A DNA stretch of 64,000 bases, taken from the NCBI GenBank assembly GCA_022839995.1, contig JALHIN010000007.1, positions 1 to 64,000 of the forward strand, read 5' to 3'. Both the position numbers and the translations under genes were made by a program. This DNA comes from 79-D21 sp022839995. GTDB lineage: Bacteria > Synergistota > Synergistia > Synergistales > 79-D21. Position 1 is the first letter of the stretch; every line of letters starts with the position of its first letter. The notes beneath the pieces are model-generated. The model had not been told where the DNA came from. It made no database searches and saw only the letters and a list, made by a program, of their open reading frames with translations. Positions 33,285 to 41,600 of this stretch are shown piece after piece.

Positions 33285-35233
33285 AAAAAGAAGTCTCAAG
33301 CGGTTTCAGGCCTGGATCCGCACTGTCCGAACAGGATTTGTACCTGTTTCGGGAAGGGACCCATCGAAGGCTTTACGAAAAAATGGGCGCCCATCTCGCG
33401 GTGAGGGACGGAAAAGTGGGCGTCCATTTCGCAATTTGGGCTCCCAACGCAGAGGGAGTATCCGTCATCGGCGACTTCAACGGCTGGGATCCTGGGAAAA
33501 ACCCGCTGCAGATGGCCTGGCCGGATTCGGGAATTTGGGAAGGGTTCGTCGCCGGGGCCAGGCAAGGGGACCGATACAAGTACCACCTTTGGGGGAAACA
33601 GGGGATTCAAATACCGGACAAACTGGATCCCTTCGGTTTCTATTCCGAAACTCCGCCCAAAACCGCTTCCATCGTGTGGGACCTCTCGAAAGAATGGCAA
33701 GACGGGGATTGGATGGAAAACCGGAAGGAAGCCGGAAGGCTGACGGGGCCGATGTCGGTCTACGAGGTCCACCTGGGGTCGTGGAGGCGCTCCCCGGGGA
33801 GCGGCGACTTCCTGACCTACCGGGAGATGGCTCCCCGGCTGGCGGAATACGTCCGGGAAATGGGGTTCACCCATGTCGAATTCCTTCCGGTGATGGAACA
33901 TCCTTTTTATGGCTCCTGGGGTTACCAAACCCTCGGCTATTTTGCTCCGACCAGCAGGTACGGATCCCCACAGGATTTCATGTTCCTGGTCGAAACCCTT
34001 CACCGGGCCGGGATCGGCGTCATTCTGGACTGGGTTCCTTCCCATTTCCCCACGGACCCGCACGGGCTGGCCCAGTTCGATGGAACCCACCTTTACGAAC
34101 ACCGGGACCCTCGCCAGGGGTTCCATCCCGACTGGAAGAGCGCGATTTTCAACTACGGCCGCAACGAAGTCAGGTCGTTCCTTCTCAGCAGTGCCGCCTT
34201 CTGGCTGGACCGCTACCATGCCGACGGGCTTCGAGTGGATGCCGTGGCTTCCATGCTCTACCTCGATTACTCGCGAAAAGCGGGGGAGTGGGTCCCGAAC
34301 CGTTTCGGCGGTCGGGAAAACCTGGAAGCGGTCGATTTCCTCAGGATGCTCAACACGGCCTGCTACGGGGACTTCGAGGGAATCCAGACCATCGCGGAAG
34401 AATCCACGGCCTGGCCGATGGTCACGAGACCTGCCCACCTGGGCGGCCTGGGCTTCGGCCTGAAGTGGAACATGGGATGGATGCACGACATCCTCGAGTA
34501 TTTCGGGAAAGACCCGGTCTATCGAAAGCACTGCCACGACCGGCTCACCTTCAGCATCTGGTATGCGTTCTCCGAAAATTTCCTGCTTCCCCTTTCCCAC
34601 GATGAAGTGGTTTACGGGAAGGGATCCCTGTACGGGAAGATGCCCGGCGATCCCTGGAAAAAGTTTGCCAATCTCCGCCTCCTGCTGGGGTTTCAGGCGG
34701 CTCACCCCGGCAAGAAGCTCCTGTTCATGGGCGGAGAGTTCGGCCAGGAGCGGGAGTGGAACCATGAAGGGGAACTCGACTGGCAGCTCCTGAAGAACGA
34801 TGGAAATGCCGGAGCGGCCCGTTGGGTGAAGGACCTGAACCGGATGCTGAAAGAAACCCCCGCGCTTTACGAGGGGGATTTCGATCCCTCGGGGTTCGAG
34901 TGGGTCGATTTCAGGGACGTGGAGAAAAGCGTCGTAGCCTTTCTGCGAAAACGTCCAGGAGAAAGGCCCGATCCCGTCCTGGTGGTCTGCAACTTTACCC
35001 CTGTTCCCCGCCACAATTACCGGGTCGGTGTCCCCGTACCCGGTTTTTGGAGTGAAAGGCTGAACAGTGACGCAAAAGAGTACGGAGGCAGCGGCCAGGG
35101 AAACATGGGCGGCGTGGAGTCGGTACCCGTGCCGTTCCAGGGATTTGACCAATCGGTATCGATTACGCTGCCGCCCCTCGGGATCCTCTTCCTGGTTCCC
35201 AGCGAGGAGCCGAAAGAAACGAGTCCACAGTAA
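33281..35233 (+). CDS. glgB: 1,4-alpha-glucan branching enzyme
   Basis: Introduces alpha-1,6 branches into the glucan made by GlgE. The 650 residues comprise an N-terminal CBM48 beta domain (GVHFAIWAPNAEGVSVIGDFN, ~45-130), the barrel with VEFLPVMEHPFYGSWGYQ, the nucleophile in GLRVDAVASMLYLDYSR, the acid Glu in IAEESTAWP and LSHDEVVYGKGSL, and a C-terminal beta domain. The ATG overlaps the treS stop (ATGA) with GAGGAG upstream. No glgA or glgC is in the window, so glucan here would depend on trehalose or maltose. Confidence 0.95.
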   Translation: MKKEVSSGFRPGSALSEQDLYLFREGTHRRLYEKMGAHLAVRDGKVGVHFAIWAPNAEGVSVIGDFNGWDPGKNPLQMAWPDSGIWEGFVAGARQGDRYKYHLWGKQGIQIPDKLDPFGFYSETPPKTASIVWDLSKEWQDGDWMENRKEAGRLTGPMSVYEVHLGSWRRSPGSGDFLTYREMAPRLAEYVREMGFTHVEFLPVMEHPFYGSWGYQTLGYFAPTSRYGSPQDFMFLVETLHRAGIGVILDWVPSHFPTDPHGLAQFDGTHLYEHRDPRQGFHPDWKSAIFNYGRNEVRSFLLSSAAFWLDRYHADGLRVDAVASMLYLDYSRKAGEWVPNRFGGRENLEAVDFLRMLNTACYGDFEGIQTIAEESTAWPMVTRPAHLGGLGFGLKWNMGWMHDILEYFGKDPVYRKHCHDRLTFSIWYAFSENFLLPLSHDEVVYGKGSLYGKMPGDPWKKFANLRLLLGFQAAHPGKKLLFMGGEFGQEREWNHEGELDWQLLKNDGNAGAARWVKDLNRMLKETPALYEGDFDPSGFEWVDFRDVEKSVVAFLRKRPGERPDPVLVVCNFTPVPRHNYRVGVPVPGFWSERLNSDAKEYGGSGQGNMGGVESVPVPFQGFDQSVSITLPPLGILFLVPSEEPKETSPQ

Positions 35234-35235
35234 AA

Positions 35236-35268
35236 AGAGGGGGATCCGGCGTGCCGGCTCCCCCTCTT
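35236..35268. terminator. Bidirectional terminator between glgB and the cyclophilin gene
   Basis: AGAGGGGGA ... TCCCCCTCT with an inner CCGGC/GCCGG stem. On the minus strand the stem is followed by TTTTT; on the plus strand by TTATCC. It lies between two convergent genes. Confidence 0.8.
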
Positions 35269-35271
35269 ATC

Positions 35272-35916
35272 CTACTCCTGGGGTTCGACGATCGACGCCT
35301 TGAGGATCACGACCGGCTCGACGGGGACGTCACGGTGAAACCCGCGAGTGCCCGTCCTGACAGACTTGATGTCGTCCACCACGTCCCTGCCCTCGGTGAT
35401 CTTCCCGAAAACGGCATAGCCCCATCCCTGCGGGGTAGGGGATGTGAAGTTCAGGAAATCGTTGTCCTTGACGTTGATGAAGAATTGGGCCGTCGCGGAG
35501 TGGGGATCCGAGGTCCTTGCCATCGCGATCGTGTATGCATCGTTTTTCAGCCCGTTTTGCGCCTCGTTGCGGATCGGCGGGCGGGTTTCCTTCTGGTTCA
35601 TGTCCCGGTCGTACCCCCCGCCCTGGATCATGAAACCGTCGATGACCCGATGGAAGATCGTTCCATCGTAATGGCCCTCCCTGACATACTGGATGAAATT
35701 GGCCGTGGTTTCCGGGGCCTTTTCCGCGTCCAGGACAATCAGGATGTCGCCCTTGGTCGTTTCAAGCTTGACCATCTTCGTTCCTCCCTTGGAATCGATT
35801 CGTTCTTTTGATTTCTGCCCGGCCTCTCTCCACGGGGTCCAGGCGGCGAAAAGCAGGAGCAAGGCAAGACAGAAAACGAGGAAAAGGAAGCCCTTCAGGG
35901 CAGCTTTTGCGACCAT
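35272..35916 (-). CDS. Peptidyl-prolyl cis-trans isomerase, cyclophilin type, possibly with two starts
   Basis: Accelerates proline isomerisation during folding. The catalytic domain (~50-210 of 214) has the active site FHRVIDGFMIQGGGYD, the QFFINVKDNDFLN strand and GYAVFGKITEGRDVVDDI. From the first start (35916, GGAAGGA upstream) the protein has a hydrophobic segment GFLFLVFCLALLLLFAAW that would anchor it in the membrane facing outward. An internal ATG at 35775 has an even better site (GGGAGG, 8-9 bases) and would yield a soluble 167-residue cytosolic form. The first start overlaps the end of the upstream HD-GYP gene by 22 nt. Confidence 0.87.
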   Translation of the reverse strand: MVAKAALKGFLFLVFCLALLLLFAAWTPWREAGQKSKERIDSKGGTKMVKLETTKGDILIVLDAEKAPETTANFIQYVREGHYDGTIFHRVIDGFMIQGGGYDRDMNQKETRPPIRNEAQNGLKNDAYTIAMARTSDPHSATAQFFINVKDNDFLNFTSPTPQGWGYAVFGKITEGRDVVDDIKSVRTGTRGFHRDVPVEPVVILKASIVEPQE

Positions 35917-38900
35917 TCCCGGGTTCCTTCCCTTTCGTCCGGCAGGGTGGAAAAAATGACTTCCCCCTGAAAATCAAACCCTTCCTTCAGAAGGGCCAGG
36001 CAGGTTCCCGCTACGTCCGGGTCGAACTCCTTTCCCCTTCCGGCCTCAAGAGCGGCCACGGCGGCTTGCAAGCCGAGCCCGGGGCGGTAGGGCCGGTCGG
36101 AGGCAACCGCTTCCACCACGTCGGCGACGGCCAGGATGCGTGCCTCCAGGAGGATCTCCTCTCCCCGGAGTCCTCTCGGGTAGCCGCTTCCGTCCCAGCG
36201 TTCGTGGTGTTGCCGGACGATTTCCGCCAGGTCCCATTCGGATTCGACGTTTTTGAGGATTTCGTACGCGGAATCCGGGTGCGTCCGGATCAGGGCCATT
36301 TCGAAATCGTTGAGCTTTGACGGCTTGCTCAGGATTTCCGCCGGAATGGAAATTTTCCCCACGTCATGGACCATGGCGGCCAGGTAAATCCCCTCGCAGG
36401 TTTTCCCCGGAAGGGACATCCGCCTGGCAATCGCCTCGGAAAGCAACGCGACCTTTCTCTGGTGACCGGCCGTATAGGGATCCCGAGCCTCGGTCGTGGA
36501 GGAGAGGACCTCAATGGTCCGTCGAAAGGAGAGTCCCAGTTTCCGGAGGCTTTCCTGCAGGGCTTCATGGTTTTTTCTTGCTACCAGCTCTGCGGTCCGC
36601 CGTTCCGTGTCATCGATGACGACTCCGAAATGGCCCGCGAGAAGGCCCGAGGCATCCCTCTCCGCACGGTTGCGCTCGATGACCCATCGACTCTGGCCGT
36701 TCTTCATGACGATGCGGTACTGGTGAAAGAACGAGGAGTTCCCCTGCCGGTCGAGAGCCTCGGCTTCGGCCTGTACCCTGGGGAGGTCCTCCGGGTGGAT
36801 GATCGAGGAATAGAGGAACCCGGGAGCGGTCATTTCCTCCGGGGAATAGCCGAACTGCCGGATGTTGTCGGAAACGTAGTCGACCGGCCAACCTTTTTCC
36901 GCCTTCCAGCGGAAAACCACCACGGGACTCCCTTCGATGATCGTGTTGCTGATCTTCAGGGCGTGCTCTTTCTGTTTCCTCTCGGTCAGGTCCCGGTAGA
37001 TGGCGAACGTCCCGGAAAACCGCCCGTCGGGCTCCGTTCTGGGAATCACGGTGACGGAAACGAAAACCGGGACCTTGTTTTTCCCGAACCGGGTCCCTTC
37101 CAGGGAGGCCTGCCTGCCCTCCTCTGCAGCACGGTTCAGTGCCAGTGCCTCGGCGCGCTCCTCCGGGGGTTCCTGGAGGATGTCGTCGATGTGCCTCCCA
37201 ACGATTTCGGGGGCGCTGAAACCGAACAGCTGCAGAAACGCCTTGTTGGCGATCTCGACCCGGTGGTCTGCCGTACAGAAAACGATCCCGTCCGGAGAAT
37301 TGTCAAAAAGCGTCATCAGCCTGGCTTTTTCCCGGACAAGGTTCTGCTGTGCGATTTTGAGCTCGGTGATGTCCCGCCCGACCCCCTGGACTTCGACCAA
37401 GCGCCCCCGATCGTCGAAGATTCCCCTGTCGACCCATTGCTGCCAGCGGATTTCCCCCCCGGGAAGAACCACTTGCTCCTCGATTCGCCGTACGGGGTCC
37501 TGCGGCGTCAATTTCCGCAGGTGATCCCGGATCCGGGCCTCCTCTTCGGGGGTGTAGTGGCACTTGAAGGAATACCCCACGAGTTCGCCGGGGGACTTCC
37601 CGTAATAGCGGGCGTAGGGCAGGTTCGCGTAGGTGATTTCGAGCGTTTCTGGCAGGAAGCGCAGGATCATGTCCGTCTGTTCTTCGATGATGGCCTCGTA
37701 CAGGGCCCTCGATTCGTGAAGGGCCTGTTCGGCCTTTTTCTTTTCGCTGATGTCGGTGAAGGAAACCAGGACCGAACGGGCTTCTTCCCCCTCCGGTCGA
37801 ATCGCGCTTACGCTGCTGAAGACTTCCCGAAGAGTACCGTCCTTTCGAATCAGGTCAAACTCCCCGGTCCAGTTCCCCCCTCCGAAAACCGTCTCCAGGA
37901 TCAGGGGGGTCTTTTCGTTCGTCGCAACGAAATCTCGGTACGGGCGCCCGATTACCTCCGCCGGGCAGGAATAGCCTGCCAGGCGTAAGGCCGCCCCGTT
38001 GACGTACTGGATGCCCTCTTCCAGGCTGAAAATCACGAAACCGCTAACGGAGGTTTCCACGGCCCGCTTCATTCTCATCAGCGCCCCTTCGTCGGCCTTG
38101 CGGCGGATCTTTTCCTCAAGGAGCCGAAGACCCACGGAGAGCAGTTTCGCCAGGTCGGCCAGCATGGCAAGCCGGTCAGCCGAAAACCTTTCTTCCCTGG
38201 CGTCGGCCACGCAAAGCGCCAGCCGGGAATTCTTCTCGGGTCCAGGAAGCGGGATCACAGCGACCGACCGGTAACCGCGCTTGAGGGCTTCGCTTACCCA
38301 ACTGCTCCGGTTTTCCTCTTTCCGGATGTCCTGGAGGGCCCAAGGGTGCCCTTCCAGGATCCCCTCAAGGCGGATTTCCCCGGGGAAGGCAGACTTTAGA
38401 AACCCCCGCTCGTCTCCCGCGTGAGCGACCGGTTCGATCCGGATGCCGTCGGCATTTTCCAGGATCTTCCCGACCCAGGCCATCCGGTGGGCGTTCCCCT
38501 TCACGAGGACCCTGCAGAAGTTTCGGAGGGTAGACTGTTCGTCCAGCGCATGGAAGAAAAGACGGTGGATTTCTCCCATGCTTGAAAGGGTCCTGGCCGC
38601 CGAACGGAGGTCGTCTGAAATGCGGCGGTAGGCTTTCCGGTGCAGCTCGACCTCCTGGCGCGTTTCTTCCAGCTCCGCCTGGAGGCAAGCGTTCACCTGG
38701 AGCGCCTCCCAAAGAGCGGTGGCGGCCTGGGTCGACCTTTGAAGGGTTTCCCAGGTCAGCCCTTTACGGTTTACGCATCCGTGAATTTCCCGGCCTAGTT
38801 TTTCGAAAGCATCTTTTGACTGTTCGTCTTCGTAAAGGAAAAGGATCGGGATTTTCTCGCAGATCGAGGCGAAGCCGGAAAGGATTCCCTCCAGGTCGCC

Positions 38901-39107
38901 TTCGGCGGGGACACTGAAAAGGAGGGCCTGGAAGGGCTTTTCCTGGAGGAGGCGTTGGAGCTCGTCGAGCGAGTGAGCGGTTTCCAGCTTGCAGGCACCC
39001 GAAACGCCATCCGCCAGAGCCGGAGGATCGATGGGAAGCGGCTGGTGAGTCGGGTCAAACAAGAGAAAATCGCCCAAGGGAGTTTTGCCTCCGGTTCTGG
39101 CCGCCAC
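35895..39107 (-). CDS. GAF/multi-PAS sensor with HD-GYP phosphodiesterase output
   Basis: A 1070-residue signalling protein predicted to degrade cyclic di-GMP. In order: an N-terminal receiver-like module (~20-140), a coiled-coil (~140-180), a GAF-like domain (~180-340), four PAS domains (~345-465, ~470-600, ~605-725, ~735-860) each ending in DIT/DLT-ER-type linkers, then the HD-GYP domain (~880-1050). The catalytic set is intact: HQRKVALLS, MVHDVGKISIP, QHHERWDGSGYPRGLRG. No membrane segment is present, so it senses an intracellular signal. The GTG at 39107 is used; a TTG at 39077 with GGAGG is an alternative. Confidence 0.88.
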   Translation of the reverse strand: MAARTGGKTPLGDFLLFDPTHQPLPIDPPALADGVSGACKLETAHSLDELQRLLQEKPFQALLFSVPAEGDLEGILSGFASICEKIPILFLYEDEQSKDAFEKLGREIHGCVNRKGLTWETLQRSTQAATALWEALQVNACLQAELEETRQEVELHRKAYRRISDDLRSAARTLSSMGEIHRLFFHALDEQSTLRNFCRVLVKGNAHRMAWVGKILENADGIRIEPVAHAGDERGFLKSAFPGEIRLEGILEGHPWALQDIRKEENRSSWVSEALKRGYRSVAVIPLPGPEKNSRLALCVADAREERFSADRLAMLADLAKLLSVGLRLLEEKIRRKADEGALMRMKRAVETSVSGFVIFSLEEGIQYVNGAALRLAGYSCPAEVIGRPYRDFVATNEKTPLILETVFGGGNWTGEFDLIRKDGTLREVFSSVSAIRPEGEEARSVLVSFTDISEKKKAEQALHESRALYEAIIEEQTDMILRFLPETLEITYANLPYARYYGKSPGELVGYSFKCHYTPEEEARIRDHLRKLTPQDPVRRIEEQVVLPGGEIRWQQWVDRGIFDDRGRLVEVQGVGRDITELKIAQQNLVREKARLMTLFDNSPDGIVFCTADHRVEIANKAFLQLFGFSAPEIVGRHIDDILQEPPEERAEALALNRAAEEGRQASLEGTRFGKNKVPVFVSVTVIPRTEPDGRFSGTFAIYRDLTERKQKEHALKISNTIIEGSPVVVFRWKAEKGWPVDYVSDNIRQFGYSPEEMTAPGFLYSSIIHPEDLPRVQAEAEALDRQGNSSFFHQYRIVMKNGQSRWVIERNRAERDASGLLAGHFGVVIDDTERRTAELVARKNHEALQESLRKLGLSFRRTIEVLSSTTEARDPYTAGHQRKVALLSEAIARRMSLPGKTCEGIYLAAMVHDVGKISIPAEILSKPSKLNDFEMALIRTHPDSAYEILKNVESEWDLAEIVRQHHERWDGSGYPRGLRGEEILLEARILAVADVVEAVASDRPYRPGLGLQAAVAALEAGRGKEFDPDVAGTCLALLKEGFDFQGEVIFSTLPDEREGTREWSQKLP

Positions 39108-39171
39108 CGCGGTTTTCCCTAGTTTACGGCAAGATAGGCCGACTGTGAACAGGTGAACGACCGTCTATAAT

Positions 39172-39194
39172 AAAAAAACCGCACGCTTCGCGGG
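39172..39194 (-). terminator. Terminator after tRNA-Ser
   Basis: On the minus strand a short GC stem (CCGCG with TGCGG, 39193-39179) is followed by seven T (39178-39172). It lies 70 bases past the tRNA 3' end and just upstream of the HD-GYP gene. Confidence 0.6.
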
Positions 39195-39263
39195 AGAACG
39201 GAACTATATCGGTTCCCCGTTACGGACTGGTGAGCTGGGGCAGCGGAAGACCTGGGCGAGGGT

Positions 39264-39351
39264 TGGCGGAGGGCAGAGGATTCGAACCCCTGGTGGGTCT
39301 CCCCACAACTGATTTCAAGTCAGCCGCCATCGACCGCTCGGCCAGCCCTCC
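39264..39351 (-). tRNA. tRNA-Ser(UGA)
   Basis: An 88-base class II tRNA. The acceptor GGAGGGC pairs with GCCCTCC, with discriminator G and an encoded CCA (39266-39264). The D-arm begins TGGCCGAG, the anticodon loop is CTTGAAA (anticodon TGA), a long variable arm follows, and the T-loop is GGTTCGAATCC. Confidence 0.97.
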
Positions 39352-39361
39352 GCAACTGGGG

Positions 39362-39367
39362 ATTATA
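39362..39367 (-). promoter_or_regulatory. -10 element of the tRNA-Ser gene
   Basis: TATAAT on the minus strand, preceded by TGG as an extended -10, 10 bases upstream of the tRNA 5' end. The -35 region (TCGCAA) is weak. Confidence 0.55.
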
Positions 39368-39445
39368 CCATTGCAGCCGCTGGTTTGCGAAGGCTGCGCT
39401 GAAAAGCCCGTCCCATGCTCTTGGGACGAGTAGGGGGGGATTGAG

Positions 39446-39835
39446 ATGTCGGGCCGATTTACAAGATGGGTCCTCTGGATGGTTTCCCTGGTTTTCTTCC
39501 TGGTGCAGGTGTCGTCCCCCTGCCTGGCGGACTGCGCGGTCGACCCGGGGGTTTCACTGGCAATTACGAAGCTTGGCTGGACATTGGACCCGAAAACGGG
39601 CTCCCTCCAGTTGGAAGCCGAAGTCCAGAACGTTTCGGACTGGGACGTCGTGGATCCCGGCATTGCCGTATCGCTTCTGGACAGCTCCGGGCGCGAATTC
39701 GATTCCTGGGTCTTTCGCAGTTCGCTGAAGCGGATCCGGCCGAAAGAAAAAGCACGAATCTCCCGTACCTTCAAAATACCGTCAATCCCTGGGACCATTA
39801 AGGTTATGCCTTATCAGGGAAGCGCTGGAACCTGA
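39446..39835 (+). CDS. Small predicted secreted protein of unknown function
   Basis: A 129-residue protein with a clear signal peptide (RFTRWVLWMVSLVFFLVQVSS) and two cysteines near the cleavage site (SSPCLADC). The first could serve as a lipobox, but the sequence SSPC is not canonical. The mature part is a predicted beta-sandwich: LQLEAEVQNVSDWDVVDPGI and VSLLDSSGREFDS resemble FxLYD-type domains that stabilise secreted proteins. The ATG has GGGGGGATTG just upstream. It is followed 56 bases later by the CoA-binding protein gene, with no evident functional link. Confidence 0.75.
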   Translation: MSGRFTRWVLWMVSLVFFLVQVSSPCLADCAVDPGVSLAITKLGWTLDPKTGSLQLEAEVQNVSDWDVVDPGIAVSLLDSSGREFDSWVFRSSLKRIRPKEKARISRTFKIPSIPGTIKVMPYQGSAGT

Positions 39836-39891
39836 AATTGAGAAGGAAGGTTTCGTCGAGACCTTCAATCTGGATCTGGGAGGACGTTCAA

Positions 39892-40335
39892 ATGACGAAA
39901 GAAGAAGTGATTCGGGATTTCCTCTGCCGACCTGGCGAAATCGCGGTCGTAGGTGCTTCTCCCAGCCCCGGGAGGCCCGTTTCCGCGGTCATGGCGTACC
40001 TGGCGGATAGGGGCTTCCGGCTGTTCCCCGTTAACCCGGCCTACGCGGGAAAGAAGGTGCTGGGCATCGATTGCGTCGGGAGCCTAAGGGAACTGCAGCG
40101 GGAAGTGAAGATCGTCGCTCTTTTTGTCGGGGCGAAGCACCAGGAAACCATTTTGCCGGATCTCCTGGAATTGCCCTACAGGCCGGTGATCTGGATGCAG
40201 CCGGGAGCCGAGAACGCCGAGGCAGAGGAAGCCCTTCGGGCGGCAGGGTTTACCGTGGTCTCCGGGGCCTGCCTCATGGTAACCCACCGAACGGCCTGCG
40301 GAAAGGGAGGTTCCACCACGCGTCCGGCCTCTTGA
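39892..40335 (+). CDS. CoA-binding domain protein (YccU-like)
   Basis: A 147-residue protein made of a single Rossmann-like CoA-binding domain: IAVVGASPSPGRPVSAVMAYL carries the glycine-rich loop, then FRLFPVNPAYAGKKVLGI, and VIWMQPGAENAEAEEAL with the family's WMQxGA motif, ending in the GACLMV region. The physiological role of this family is not established. The start at 39892 has GGGAGGA about 9 bases upstream; longer versions overlap untranslated sequence. The -35 of the iscS promoter overlaps its stop codon. Confidence 0.87.
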   Translation: MTKEEVIRDFLCRPGEIAVVGASPSPGRPVSAVMAYLADRGFRLFPVNPAYAGKKVLGIDCVGSLRELQREVKIVALFVGAKHQETILPDLLELPYRPVIWMQPGAENAEAEEALRAAGFTVVSGACLMVTHRTACGKGGSTTRPAS

Positions 40336-40360
40336 CGAAGCTGGCGGGAGTTGCTAGGAT
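40332..40360 (+). promoter_or_regulatory. Promoter of the iscS-iscU operon
   Basis: TTGACG (40332-40337), 17 bases, TAGGAT (40355-40360). The start is expected near 40367, just before a palindrome (40369-40388) that would cover the first transcribed bases. Confidence 0.6.
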
Positions 40361-40368
40361 GAGGCCAT

Positions 40369-40388
40369 AAATTAGGCTTCCCTAATTT
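40369..40388. promoter_or_regulatory. Palindromic operator at the start of the iscS transcript
   Basis: AAATTAGG-CTTC-CCTAATTT, a perfect 8+8 inverted repeat in otherwise GC-rich DNA, directly after the predicted transcription start. Position and symmetry suggest a dimeric repressor site, possibly an Rrf2/IscR-type iron-sulfur or cysteine sensor. The regulator is not in the window. Confidence 0.6.
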
Positions 40389-40417
40389 AGAAAACCGCGA
40401 GCTAGGAGGTCTTTTCG

Positions 40418-41584
40418 GTGCGAAGAATCTACATGGATCATTCGGCGACCACACCCGTGGATCCGTCGGTTCTGCAGAAAATGCTTCCCTTTTTTTCGGA
40501 AAAATACGGCAATCCAAACAGCGTGCATGCCTGGGGCCGGGAAGTCCGAACCGCCGTTGACGAAGCCCGGGCAAGCGTCGCCCGTCTTTTGAATGCCGAT
40601 CCGCGAGAGATCCTCTTCACGGGAGGAGGGAGCGAAGCCGACAACCTTGCGATCAAGGGCGTCGCCGAAACTCTCTCGGGGAAGGGGCGTCACGTGATCA
40701 CCAGTGCGATCGAGCACCATGCGGTCCTGGATACGGTGAAATGGCTGGGAAAGGAAGGGTTCGACATTACGATCCTGCCTGTCGACTCGAACGGGCGCGT
40801 CAGCGTGGAGGACTTCCGGTCTGCGGTCCGTCCCGATACGATCCTTGCCACGGTGATGTACGCGAACAATGAGGTCGGCACGATTCAGCCGATTCGAGAG
40901 CTGGGAGAGATTTGCCGGGAAAAGGGGATCCTGTTCCACACGGATGCCGTTCAGGCGGCGGGGCACATTCCCCTGGACGTCAAGGACCTTCCGGTAGACC
41001 TGTTGACGATGGCGGCCCACAAGATGTATGGGCCAAAGGGGGTTGGTGCGCTCTACGTTCGAAAGGGCGTCCGTCTCGCTCCCCTGGTGCACGGAGGCGG
41101 GCAGGAATTCGGCTTGCGTTCCGGCACGGAGAACACCGCTGGGATCGTCGGCTTCGGGGCTGCGGCGGAACTCGCCGCCCGGCGGATCGTGAACGGAGAA
41201 ATCGACGAGGAAAGGCGCCTGCGGGACCGCCTGATCGACGGGATCCTTTCGCGGATCGAGGATGTGATCCTGACCGGGCACCGGACGGCACGGCTTCCGT
41301 TTCACGCCAGCTTCTGCATCCGGTACATCGAGGGCGAGGCGATGCTGCTGCGGCTCGATTTTTCGGGGATCGGTGCGAGCAGCGGTTCCGCCTGCACGTC
41401 CGGGAGCCTCGAGCCGAGCTACGTATTGCTGGCCATGGGGCTGGACCACGCGACGGCCCACGGATCGCTGAGGCTGACGCTCGGCAAGGATACGACGGAA
41501 GAGGACATCGATACCATCCTGGAGACGCTTCCGCCGATCGTGGAAAACCTTCGGGCGATGTCTCCGTTCAAGAAGAACGCCTAG
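40418..41584 (+). CDS. iscS: Cysteine desulfurase (NifS/IscS type)
   Basis: A PLP enzyme that takes sulfur from cysteine and passes it to the scaffold protein encoded next. The 388 residues show YMDHSATTPVD, NSVHAWGREVR, FTGGGSEADNLAIKG, SAIEHHAVLDT, HTDAVQAAGHIPLDV and the Schiff-base lysine in MAAHKMYGPKGVGALY. The active-site cysteine lies in SSGSACTSGSLEPSYVL. The GTG start has AGGAGG 8 bases upstream. First gene of iscS-iscU-MOSC, with a candidate operator at its promoter. Confidence 0.94.
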   Translation: MRRIYMDHSATTPVDPSVLQKMLPFFSEKYGNPNSVHAWGREVRTAVDEARASVARLLNADPREILFTGGGSEADNLAIKGVAETLSGKGRHVITSAIEHHAVLDTVKWLGKEGFDITILPVDSNGRVSVEDFRSAVRPDTILATVMYANNEVGTIQPIRELGEICREKGILFHTDAVQAAGHIPLDVKDLPVDLLTMAAHKMYGPKGVGALYVRKGVRLAPLVHGGGQEFGLRSGTENTAGIVGFGAAAELAARRIVNGEIDEERRLRDRLIDGILSRIEDVILTGHRTARLPFHASFCIRYIEGEAMLLRLDFSGIGASSGSACTSGSLEPSYVLLAMGLDHATAHGSLRLTLGKDTTEEDIDTILETLPPIVENLRAMSPFKKNA

Positions 41585-41600
41585 GCGGGAGGCGAAACGC

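Noticed and set aside
28905..35152. Long antisense frames opposite glgE/treS (629 codons) and glgB (618 codons)
   Set aside because: Composition is Arg/Pro/Gly-rich, and the frames mirror codon-position GC bias of the strong genes on the other strand. No family is recognisable.
39166..39171. Perfect TATAAT on the plus strand between the HD-GYP gene and tRNA-Ser
   Set aside because: No gene follows on the plus strand for 275 bases and no -35 is seen. It overlaps the minus-strand T run and is probably chance.
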